A stretch of 9,312 nucleotides of DNA, taken from Nitrospirota bacterium. Its GTDB lineage: Bacteria; Nitrospirota; Thermodesulfovibrionia; Thermodesulfovibrionales; Magnetobacteriaceae. The DNA is taken from assembly GCA_015232165.1 (NCBI GenBank), contig JADGAE010000058.1, forward strand, positions 1 through 9,312. The letters run 5' to 3'. Under the pieces are notes generated by a model, which saw nothing but the letters and a program-made list of their open reading frames with translations, was not told where the DNA came from and did no database searches. The translations under genes and the position numbers were made by a program. Within the stretch, counting starts at the first letter, position 1, and each line of letters begins with the position of its first letter. Of this stretch, positions 1-6,218 are shown piece by piece.

Positions 1-51
1 CTGTTGACTTAAGGAAGCACAAGGGACTGTCTGAACCATGATTGCACAGAT

Positions 52-193
52 TATAGCGCGTTTCGATTGGATTAACTACAAAATTCATGGCACTTTAATG
101 GGGTCAAGGGGACTGGTCCCCTTGCGGGGGGTTGAAGGGGGGCGGAGCCGCCCCTTTCTTTTCTTGTATTGTACCCAATCGAAACGCGCTATA
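52..193. repeat. 142-bp inverted-repeat structure with two nested GC-rich hairpins
   Basis: Positions 52-70 and 175-193 are perfect 19-bp inverted repeats (TATAGCGCGTTTCGATTGG and its complement). Between them lie two more hairpins. One has a 9-bp stem, CAAGGGGAC (105-113) with GTCCCCTTG (116-124). The other is GC-rich, GGGGCGG (139-145) with CCGCCCC (148-154), and is followed on the plus strand by T-rich sequence (155-170). The structure begins one base beyond the mnmE stop codon. On the minus strand neither hairpin is followed by a run of T, so it is not a textbook intrinsic terminator for mnmE, although it could block or protect the 3' end of that transcript. Positions 1-51 show nothing further that I can support. 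It resembles dispersed extragenic repeats, but only copies elsewhere in the genome could show that. Confidence 0.7.
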
Positions 194-1636
194 TCACTTA
201 CCGATGCAGAAGTCGTTGAATATCTTGTTGAGGATGTCGTTGGCCGTGACGACGCCTGTTATTTCGCCGATGTAGTTGAGGGCGCTTCTTAGTTCGAGGG
301 CTGTTATCTCAATGGGGGTACCGACTTCAAGACAGTCGATGGCGCGGGCCAACGCCAGGACGGTGTTGTCTATGGCCACTTTGTGCCTGAGGTTGGTGAT
401 GACAACGCCCTCCCTTGACTCAAGACCGGATTTCATCGTCAGATTAAAGACGGCCTGCTTTAGTTCGTTGAGCCCCTGGCCGGTCTTTGCCGAGAGCGTT
501 ACAATTGTCAGCGCCGGCGGCAGAGTGGGCGAGTTGGCAGCTTTAAAGGCATCTCTGACGAGTCGGCTCGATAACAGGATCGTCCGGTCGGCCTTGTTTA
601 CTACCACGATAACCGTCTTTGCCGCCGCCCTGTCAATGACGGAGATGTCCTCGTCGCTGAGAACGCCCTCCGTGCCATCAAGGACAACCAGCACCAGGTC
701 CGCAACCTCAATGGCCCTGATGCTCCTGTGGACCCCCTCACGCTCGGCGGGGTCCTCTGCGGCAGCACGTATGCCGGCGGTGTCTATGATCCGCACCGGT
801 ATGCCCTCGACGTTGATGTACTCCTCGATGGTGTCTCGCGTGGTGCCGGCTCCGGCGGTGACTATTGCCCTGTCACGCTGCACAAGGGCGTTCAACAACG
901 AGGACTTGCCGACGTTGGGTCTGCCCGCTATGGCAACCGATAATCCCTCGCGCAGGAACCGTCCGTGATCATATGTGTCGGAGAGTTCGCCGAGTTCGTC
1001 TCTGAGGACATCCAACTTGCCAAGTATCTCCCGATGCGTAGAGGGTTCTATGTCCTCCTCCGGGAAGTCTATGTATGCCTCAACGTGTGCACAGACCTCT
1101 ACGAGTCTGTCTGCTATGGCGTTTAAGCGTTGCGATAGTCCGCCACTGAGCTGCTGCATGGCAACTGCGGCACTTTCTTGCGTCCTGGCCATTATGACGT
1201 CGCAAACGGCCTCGGCCTGTGTCAGGTCGATCCTGCCATTTAGGAATGCGCGCAGGGTGAACTCCCCCGGCTGTGCCAACCGTGCCCCGTGCCTGAGCAC
1301 CGCATCAAGCACCCTCCTTAGAGGCATCAGCCCACCGTGGCAGTTTATCTCAACCACGTCCTCCCTGGTGTAACTGTTTGGTGCGCGCATGAGTGTCAAC
1401 AGAACTTCGTCGAGGACTTCATTGCCGTCTTTGATGTGGCCGTATGTCACGGAGTGTGAGGGCAGAGACGAGACCGTCTTACCGCCCTTGCTACCTGGAC
1501 GGACAAATATGGCATCTGCGATTGCTATAGCCCCGCTTGTCCTGTTTGTCGCCTCAGTTGCATTGCCGCTTAACCTGATTATACCGATGCCCCCCTGCCC
1601 AAGAGGTGTCGATATGGCGGCTATGGTGTCATCCAC
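194..1636 (-). CDS. mnmE: tRNA uridine-5-carboxymethylaminomethyl modification GTPase MnmE
   Basis: MnmE works with MnmG to add the cmnm5 group at the wobble uridine (U34) of certain tRNAs, using a methylene-tetrahydrofolate-derived carbon. The 480-residue protein has the three family parts. The N-terminal folate-binding domain opens with DDTIAAISTPLGQGGIGIIR. An all-helical region is interrupted by a Ras-like G domain: P-loop GRPNVGKS (238-245), TTRDT (265-269), DTAG (285-288), NKAD (347-350) and SAKTG (382-386). The protein ends in the signature FCIGK with Cys477. It is about 20 residues longer than usual, apparently from a loop near residues 27-55. The start is GTG (1634-1636), which overlaps the TAG stop of the HDOD gene by one base; no clear Shine-Dalgarno is visible, so translation is probably coupled. 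It is the last gene of the minus-strand operon. mnmE often sits near rnpA-yidC-jag, so this signalling context is unusual. Confidence 0.97.
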   Translation of the reverse strand: MDDTIAAISTPLGQGGIGIIRLSGNATEATNRTSGAIAIADAIFVRPGSKGGKTVSSLPSHSVTYGHIKDGNEVLDEVLLTLMRAPNSYTREDVVEINCHGGLMPLRRVLDAVLRHGARLAQPGEFTLRAFLNGRIDLTQAEAVCDVIMARTQESAAVAMQQLSGGLSQRLNAIADRLVEVCAHVEAYIDFPEEDIEPSTHREILGKLDVLRDELGELSDTYDHGRFLREGLSVAIAGRPNVGKSSLLNALVQRDRAIVTAGAGTTRDTIEEYINVEGIPVRIIDTAGIRAAAEDPAEREGVHRSIRAIEVADLVLVVLDGTEGVLSDEDISVIDRAAAKTVIVVVNKADRTILLSSRLVRDAFKAANSPTLPPALTIVTLSAKTGQGLNELKQAVFNLTMKSGLESREGVVITNLRHKVAIDNTVLALARAIDCLEVGTPIEITALELRSALNYIGEITGVVTANDILNKIFNDFCIGK

Positions 1637-2472
1637 TACTGGGGCGATGAGGCGTTACGCACCTTGGTTGCGGCAGTACGAAAGACTGATGGCTCCAACC
1701 CCGCCAGGTATAAGTGCTCTGCGGCCTTTTCAACCGACTCTGCGGTGATCTTGCCCGAGGGCAGGACTGCCGTGCGCACTATCTTCAGTGCCCAGGCATA
1801 GGGTCTGATCTCATCATTGGCCGTCAGAGGATTGAGGCTTGCACGGATGGCCATTATCATGGAGGTGGCAAGACGCCAGTGTTCAAAGATGTCCGCGCTG
1901 ACCTCGAGGTTATTGGTGCCAATGAACCTGCGCTCCAACTCATATATTGCCTCTTCATCCCGTGCATTTTTTATCTCTTTCTGGAAGTCATCCTTCTTGC
2001 CGGAGGTTATAAGTTCGGTGGCAATGACGATCTTTCCCACTTCATTAATAAATGCGGCCGGGACCAATACATCGAGCTTGCCCTTGTCTACGTTATAGTA
2101 CCAGTGATACATCAGGGCGCTCTGAAGCTGAGAGGAGTCAATAAAGGCCGCTGGTGTCACACCATATGGGGAGAGGTTTACCTTTACGGAGTTTCTGACC
2201 GCACTTGCCAAGGCAAAACCAAACACCACGGTCATCCCAAATATGGCCACGGCGTGCTCAACACTCTTTATGCTGCCTGAAAACCCAAAGGACGGTGAGT
2301 TGGCATGTCTGAGCAGGTTCGCTGTAAGCATGGGGTCATGCTCGACAACGTGGGCAAGCTCCTTTAGACCCGAATTGGAATCATTACATACCTTTTGTAT
2401 CTTTATGATAGTCTCGGGAAGGGGGGGCAGCGACCTCACCTTCTGTGCTATAGATTGTATGTGTGCCTCCAT
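1636..2472 (-). CDS. HDOD domain protein, probable non-enzymatic signalling adaptor
   Basis: This 278-residue soluble protein is an HDOD domain over most of its length. The N-terminal motif LPPLPETIIKI (15-25) is followed by HDPMLTANLLRHANSP (45-60), with SVEHAVAIFG (70-79) further on. HDOD proteins are relatives of HD phosphohydrolases that have lost the metal ligands. Here the position of the catalytic HD reads FINEVGK (141-147) instead of the usual HDIGK, which supports lack of hydrolase activity. There is no fused output domain. HDOD proteins commonly accompany two-component and cyclic-di-GMP systems, in line with the HD-GYP gene ending 5 nt upstream. A purine-rich AAGGAA inside the end of that gene may serve as its ribosome binding site. 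Its stop overlaps the GTG start of mnmE. Its partner is unknown. Confidence 0.9.
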   Translation of the reverse strand: MEAHIQSIAQKVRSLPPLPETIIKIQKVCNDSNSGLKELAHVVEHDPMLTANLLRHANSPSFGFSGSIKSVEHAVAIFGMTVVFGFALASAVRNSVKVNLSPYGVTPAAFIDSSQLQSALMYHWYYNVDKGKLDVLVPAAFINEVGKIVIATELITSGKKDDFQKEIKNARDEEAIYELERRFIGTNNLEVSADIFEHWRLATSMIMAIRASLNPLTANDEIRPYAWALKIVRTAVLPSGKITAESVEKAAEHLYLAGLEPSVFRTAATKVRNASSPQ

Positions 2473-2477
2473 ATTAT

Positions 2478-3581
2478 TTATTCTTCCTTATGTTCGTTGT
2501 AGATTTCCTTTACCTCTTTTAGTTTGCTTACAAAGATGTCAACGAGGTATGGTTCAAAATGTTTGCCCTTTTCGGCAATCAAGAGTTCTATGGCTTTTTC
2601 AATAGTCCAGGGGGCTTTATAGGGTCGCCTTGATGTCAGGGCGTCAAAGACATCGGCAATGGCTACCATCCTGCCGTATATAGAGATGTCGTGTCCCTGC
2701 GCTCGGTTTGGATAACCTGTGCCGTCCCATCGCTCGTGATGGTCCCTGGCTATTATCGCGGCAAGCTGGAGGACGTCGTTATCCTCGTCGTTTAATATAT
2801 TGTATCCAATCACCGAGTGCGTCTTTATTATTTCGAACTCTTCAACCGTGAGCTGTCCCGGTTTTCTCAGGATATTGTCAGGGATACCTATTTTTCCGGC
2901 ATCATGCAGGGGGGAGACAAGTTTAATCTTCTCCACGTCGTCTTTTAAGAGTCCGTAGCCCTCGGCCAGTATCTTTGAATACAGGGCAACCCTCATGGTG
3001 TGTTTACTGGTCTCTTCGTCCTTAAACTCCGCGGCGGTTGACAGCTTATAGATCAGCTTTGTGTTTGTGTCCCTGAGCTTGTTGTACAGAAATACGTTTT
3101 CAAGCGTGGTGCCCACATACTGGGACAACAGCAGAAGCAGCTCGGCATCTATGTTTGTAAAGAGGCCTCTTTTCTTGTTGATGGCCTCGATAACCCCTAT
3201 GACATTGTCCTTCTTGTCAAACAGCGGCACGGCAAGGATGGTGTTGGTAACATATGAGAGTTTTTTGTCCGTGGCGTTTGAGAATCTGAAGTCCTTATAG
3301 GCATCCGTGACGATTTGAATTTCTTTTGTGTTTGCCGCATACCCGGCGACGCCGAGGTTGACCGCCAGGCGGATCTCCTCCACCCCGTGCGAAAACATCG
3401 TCCAGAGTTCGTTGCGCTTGTCATCGTGTATGAAGATCGAACACCTCTCAGCCTCTACAATGTCCCGCGAAAAGTCGCCAAACTTCTCAAGCAACCTCCC
3501 CAGGTCATTCTCCCGTGATATCTCACTGCCAAGCCTCAGGAGCAGGTCTAACTTGTCATCATATCCAATATCCGTGTTCAT
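2478..3581 (-). CDS. GAF and HD-GYP domain cyclic-di-GMP phosphodiesterase
   Basis: Predicted cytosolic enzyme that hydrolyses cyclic-di-GMP. The 367-residue protein has an N-terminal GAF sensor domain (about 22-160), a short helical linker, and a C-terminal HD-GYP domain (about 175-360). The catalytic signatures are intact: H194 in the SKHTMRVA segment, H226-D227 in PLHDAGKIGIP, H255, H281-H282 in HHERWDGTGYP (281-291, with the GYP triplet at 289-291), and D313 in VFDALTS. No transmembrane segment is present. The gene lies 14 nt after a stand-alone receiver gene and 5 nt before the HDOD gene. HD-GYP domains are often fused to a receiver; here the receiver is separate but adjacent, so phosphosignal input by interaction is plausible though unproven. 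Activity is inferred from complete motifs; some HD-GYP enzymes also act on cGAMP. Confidence 0.94.
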   Translation of the reverse strand: MNTDIGYDDKLDLLLRLGSEISRENDLGRLLEKFGDFSRDIVEAERCSIFIHDDKRNELWTMFSHGVEEIRLAVNLGVAGYAANTKEIQIVTDAYKDFRFSNATDKKLSYVTNTILAVPLFDKKDNVIGVIEAINKKRGLFTNIDAELLLLLSQYVGTTLENVFLYNKLRDTNTKLIYKLSTAAEFKDEETSKHTMRVALYSKILAEGYGLLKDDVEKIKLVSPLHDAGKIGIPDNILRKPGQLTVEEFEIIKTHSVIGYNILNDEDNDVLQLAAIIARDHHERWDGTGYPNRAQGHDISIYGRMVAIADVFDALTSRRPYKAPWTIEKAIELLIAEKGKHFEPYLVDIFVSKLKEVKEIYNEHKEE

Positions 3582-3595
3582 GTCTGTATCCGTTT

Positions 3596-3985
3596 CTATA
3601 GTTTTGTACCCATACAGTAAAAGATCGCCTCCAATAGTTTGTTCGTATCTATCGGCTTTATGAGGTTGACACAGCGGGAGCTTGTGTGTTCGTCATCATT
3701 GAAGGCCGTTGTTATTATGATTGGTTGTGCGTCGTCTATATCCAGGATACCCTTTATCATTTCGTTGCCATTCATCACCGGCATGTTTATATCCGTTATG
3801 ACAAAGTCGGGCCTACGCTCATTGTAAATGTTCAGCCCCTCCCGCCCATTAGATGCCAAAAACACCTCACCAAAACGTCTCTTGAGATACTTGCCAAGGT
3901 TTGCCCTCAGCAAATCGTCATCCTCAACGTAGAGGACACTTAACCCCTTTAGTACAGTCTCATTTAATATGTGCTCATTGGACAT
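3596..3985 (-). CDS. Stand-alone response regulator receiver protein
   Basis: CheY-like protein of 129 residues made up of a single receiver domain with no output domain. Landmarks are the acidic pair D22-D23 in YVEDDD, the phospho-acceptor D65 in FVITDINMPVMNG, the switch Thr (T93 in IIITTAF) and the conserved Lys110 in LIKPID. It starts at ATG one base after the stop of the upstream histidine kinase (TAGAATG arrangement), which points to translational coupling and to the two being cognate partners. It probably passes phosphate to, or binds, a separate effector; the GAF-HD-GYP enzyme encoded next is the obvious candidate. That pairing is inference from gene order. Confidence 0.94.
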   Translation of the reverse strand: MSNEHILNETVLKGLSVLYVEDDDLLRANLGKYLKRRFGEVFLASNGREGLNIYNERRPDFVITDINMPVMNGNEMIKGILDIDDAQPIIITTAFNDDEHTSSRCVNLIKPIDTNKLLEAIFYCMGTKL

Positions 3986-3986
3986 T

Positions 3987-5768
3987 CTAAAGCTCTATCC
4001 TTAACTGACAACCATCTATCGTGTTTGCTGCCGTAATTGTTCCGCGCATGTTATTTTCTATTATCACCTTGGAAATATACAACCCAAGGCCGGTACCTCT
4101 GGCCTTGTCCTTGGTAGTAAAATAAGGATCAAAAACCCTTCCCGTTATATCATCACGCATGCCGCCGCCATTATCCGTGATGGTCAACACCACCTTGCCG
4201 GTGTCCGACTCTCTATATGATACTATCTTTACAACGCCATTTGCAACCTGTCGTTTTTCAAAGACATCCCTTATGTTCGTCAGGAGATTCAGGATCACCT
4301 GTGAGAACTCATTAACGTTGCCATCTATATTGATCATGCGGTCAATATCAACATCTACAGTTACCTTTCTGCTCTTGAAGTAGTCCATCATTACCGACAA
4401 CGCCCTGTCTGCCGTAACCGAGAGATTAAAGCTGATTTTATCACTACTGCCGGCGTAAAAGACCTTGAAGTTTTCTATGGTGTTGGACAGGTACAGGAGT
4501 TCCTTCATTATAGTTTTTGAGGAGATTTCCAGGTACGCGGCATCAAGTTCATTAAACCTGTAGGCATCCTCTATGTCCTGAACCATAAGGCCGATTGAGC
4601 ACAACGGCTGTCTCCACTGGTGGGCAATATTAAACAACAGCTCACCCATAGCTACGTGACGCGATTGCTCATACATTATCTGGTCCTTACGTCGGTTCTT
4701 TTCAACCTCCTCATCCACCCTTCTCTGGAGCCCGGCGTTTAACGCCATAAGTTCATCCTTGTAACGCCTCTGTAAGGTGACATCCCGCAGGGTAAACAAG
4801 AAGTACTTTACCTCATTACGCTCATCCAGTATAGGCACCAGCCCCAAGTCCCAGTAGGTCGTACCCCACTCCGGGTGGTCCGGAAACACAAACGGACGTT
4901 CGCTCCTGTTGTAGACGTACTTGCCGGCCTTGACATCCTCGGCCTCATCCTTAAGACTGGACGGATACATCTCAAAGTGATTGCGCCCGATGAACTCTGA
5001 TATCTCCCTCTGACACGCCCTTGCATAGGTATCGCTGACCCGTATGAAATTAAAATCCTTGTCAAGGAGGACGATGCTGTCTATCGTGTGCTTGAATATG
5101 AGGTCCAGGAGTTTCGCGTTATTTGTATTTTGCTCGTTTATTCTGACCATATCGTTGTGCATCCTGAACTCGTTTATCCCAAATGACAGCAGATCGGACA
5201 TGTGCATCAGGAGGTTTGTTTCGTCCTCATCGAAGGCATCGGGCTCGGTTGCGTATATGTTTAATGCACCATAGGCGGTCTTGTCACGGGTTAATGGCAA
5301 TGCAATTGAAGAGGCAAAGCCTCTCATGGCAGCCTCTTTACGCCACGGCTCATATTGAGGGTCGGTCAATATGTCGCGACATATAGTCGGTTTACCGGTG
5401 CGTATGGCGGTACCCGTAGGGCCACGGCCAAACGGATCATCACACCATGATATGCGTATTGACGCCAGATAACCGTCCTCATAACCAAACTGGGCCTCCG
5501 GTCTGACCGTTCTGCCCTTGTCATCCTGCGCATACCCAACCCACGCCAGCCTGTAGCCGGCCCTCTCAACAACAACACGGCACGTCTGCTCAAGCAGCGT
5601 TGTCTCATCCCTGGAGCTAAATAACACCGCCTGACATTCCCTGACAGCCTTTAGCGCACGTCTGGTACAAGAGAGCGCACGTTCTTGCCCCTTTAGTTTA
5701 ACAACCTGTCTCCGGCTATCCTCCAGTTCCGTTTTAAGCTGCTCTATGAGTTTATCTCTGTCATCCAT
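3987..5768 (-). CDS. Cytoplasmic GAF-PAS sensor histidine kinase
   Basis: Sensor kinase of 593 residues, apparently soluble since no membrane segment or signal peptide is visible. Order: N-terminal coiled coil (about 1-45); GAF domain (about 45-195); PAS domain (about 212-330), ending in the PAC-like stretch VKYFLFTLRDVT; second coiled coil (about 330-370); dimerisation helix with the phospho-acceptor H383 in NIAHQWRQPL; and an HATPase domain with N-box VILNLLTN (491-498), G1 box DNGGGM (532-537), F box FDPYFTTK (546-553) and G2 box GTGLGLYISK (558-567). The N-box continues IRDVF where NAxDA is usual, a modest deviation. It is the first gene of the minus-strand operon. The ATG at 5766-5768 has no obvious Shine-Dalgarno upstream, but no better in-frame start is evident. 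The signal sensed cannot be told from sequence. Confidence 0.95.
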   Translation of the reverse strand: MDDRDKLIEQLKTELEDSRRQVVKLKGQERALSCTRRALKAVRECQAVLFSSRDETTLLEQTCRVVVERAGYRLAWVGYAQDDKGRTVRPEAQFGYEDGYLASIRISWCDDPFGRGPTGTAIRTGKPTICRDILTDPQYEPWRKEAAMRGFASSIALPLTRDKTAYGALNIYATEPDAFDEDETNLLMHMSDLLSFGINEFRMHNDMVRINEQNTNNAKLLDLIFKHTIDSIVLLDKDFNFIRVSDTYARACQREISEFIGRNHFEMYPSSLKDEAEDVKAGKYVYNRSERPFVFPDHPEWGTTYWDLGLVPILDERNEVKYFLFTLRDVTLQRRYKDELMALNAGLQRRVDEEVEKNRRKDQIMYEQSRHVAMGELLFNIAHQWRQPLCSIGLMVQDIEDAYRFNELDAAYLEISSKTIMKELLYLSNTIENFKVFYAGSSDKISFNLSVTADRALSVMMDYFKSRKVTVDVDIDRMINIDGNVNEFSQVILNLLTNIRDVFEKRQVANGVVKIVSYRESDTGKVVLTITDNGGGMRDDITGRVFDPYFTTKDKARGTGLGLYISKVIIENNMRGTITAANTIDGCQLRIEL

Positions 5769-5771
5769 GTT

Positions 5772-5801
5772 TGTTCAAAAGAACACTAATGTTATATTAT
5801 A
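5772..5801 (-). promoter_or_regulatory. Possible promoter and operator ahead of the histidine kinase operon
   Basis: On the minus strand a perfect TATAAT hexamer lies at 5801-5796, which would place transcription start about 20 nt upstream of the kinase ATG. No good -35 hexamer is found at 16-18 bp. Between the hexamer and the start codon is a short palindrome, TGTTC-AAAA-GAACA (5772-5785), which could be a small hairpin over the start or a regulator site. The evidence is a single hexamer in AT-rich DNA, so this is tentative. Confidence 0.35.
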
Positions 5802-5865
5802 TCCCATCCATATAAAAAAAGGACGGGTGCATAAAAAACACAGGCTGTAACAAGAAGCATCTGAT

Positions 5866-5880
5866 TGACATATTTTGTCA
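5866..5880. repeat. Short palindrome TGACA-N5-TGTCA
   Basis: Perfect 5-bp inverted repeats, TGACA (5866-5870) and TGTCA (5876-5880), separated by TATTT in the divergent intergenic region. Spacing and symmetry would suit a dimeric regulator, but no regulator gene is nearby and a chance palindrome of this size is easily found. Confidence 0.25.
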
Positions 5881-5890
5881 CAAAAAAAGA

Positions 5891-6057
5891 GTATCCTCTT
5901 TAAAAAGCATGGTAAATTAACTTCATGGTTTAAAGACATGGATTCCTGCTTTCGCAGGAATGACAGTTACAGCCGTTTTCCAAGTGTGTCATTCCTGGCT
6001 TGACCAGGAATCCAGGAAGCGTAAAATCATAGTTACCATTAAATATAAAGAAGATAC
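5891..6057. repeat. 167-bp composite inverted-repeat (MITE-like) element
   Basis: The ends are near-perfect 12-bp terminal inverted repeats: GTATCCTCTTTA (5891-5902) and the complement of TAAAGAAGATAC (6046-6057), which reads GTATCTTCTTTA (11 of 12 identical). The same outer sequences occur as an uninterrupted 47-bp palindrome at 8310-8356. Here they are separated by a 114-bp interior (5914-6027) that carries the paired ATTCCTG hairpins. No transposase is encoded and no clear target-site duplication is seen. It sits between the divergent kinase operon and rsmB and could influence either. Calling it a MITE is inference; the repeats themselves are seen directly. Confidence 0.6.
5939..6014. repeat. 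Paired ATTCCTG hairpins, REP-like dispersed repeat
   Basis: Two hairpins face each other. The first is ATTCCTGC (5942-5949) with GCAGGAAT (5954-5961) around a TTTC loop. The second is ATTCCTGG (5991-5998) with CCAGGAAT (6004-6011) around CTTGA. Including flanks, the units TGGATTCCTG...CAGGAATGACA (5939-5965) and TGTCATTCCTGG...CCAGGAATCCA (5987-6014) are inverted copies of each other. This sequence type is a widespread extragenic palindrome in many bacteria, often mis-called as small proteins with the string CHSWLDQESRK. It forms the interior of the larger element at 5891-6057. Confidence 0.8.
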
Positions 6058-6083
6058 AAAAAGATGTAAAGGAAGTATCTGCT

Positions 6084-6098
6084 CAAGAAATTTTCTTG
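6084..6098. repeat. 15-bp perfect palindrome CAAGAAA-T-TTTCTTG
   Basis: Inverted 7-bp arms around one central T, about 105 bp upstream of the proposed rsmB promoter. It might be an operator or simply an AT-rich palindrome; nothing else marks its role. The rest of 6099-6188 shows no gene or clear signal. Confidence 0.25.
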
Positions 6099-6203
6099 CC
6101 CCTCCAATAATTTTACACCCTGAATCGCTGATAAAAGCCTCCCTTCTTTCTTTTCCTTGAGTGCTGTAATGTAACAAATTTACCGTGCTTGCCCTTTGTT
6201 TTC

Positions 6204-6212
6204 TGTTATAAT
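6204..6212 (+). promoter_or_regulatory. Extended -10 promoter of rsmB, possibly giving a leaderless mRNA
   Basis: TGTTATAAT at 6204-6212 is a perfect TGn extended -10 element. Such promoters do not need a strong -35, and none is found at normal spacing. Transcription would be expected to begin about 7 nt after the hexamer, at 6219, which is the A of the rsmB ATG. No Shine-Dalgarno lies between. Confidence 0.6.
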
Positions 6213-6218
6213 CATAGC

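Noticed and set aside
139..170. Intrinsic terminator for mnmE
   Set aside because: The T-rich tract follows the hairpin only on the plus strand, whereas mnmE is transcribed on the minus strand.
38..292. 84-codon plus-strand reading frame at the left edge
   Set aside because: It runs through the hairpin-rich repeat and then into the 3' end of mnmE on the opposite strand; its composition follows the hairpins, and no ribosome binding site is evident.
276..968. 230-codon plus-strand reading frame
   Set aside because: Lies wholly antisense within mnmE, whose GTPase motifs are unmistakable.
5830..5850. Similarity between GTGCATAAAAAA here and GCGCATAAAAAA near 9230
   Set aside because: Only about ten A-rich bases are shared, which is too little to call a repeat.
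5960..6160. 66-codon reading frame containing CHSWLDQESRK
   Set aside because: This string is a translation of the dispersed ATTCCTG palindrome and recurs as a spurious protein in many genomes.
6189..6218. Ten-codon N-terminal extension of rsmB from a TTG start
   Set aside because: The extended -10 promoter lies inside it and the extra residues precede the normal NusB-domain start.
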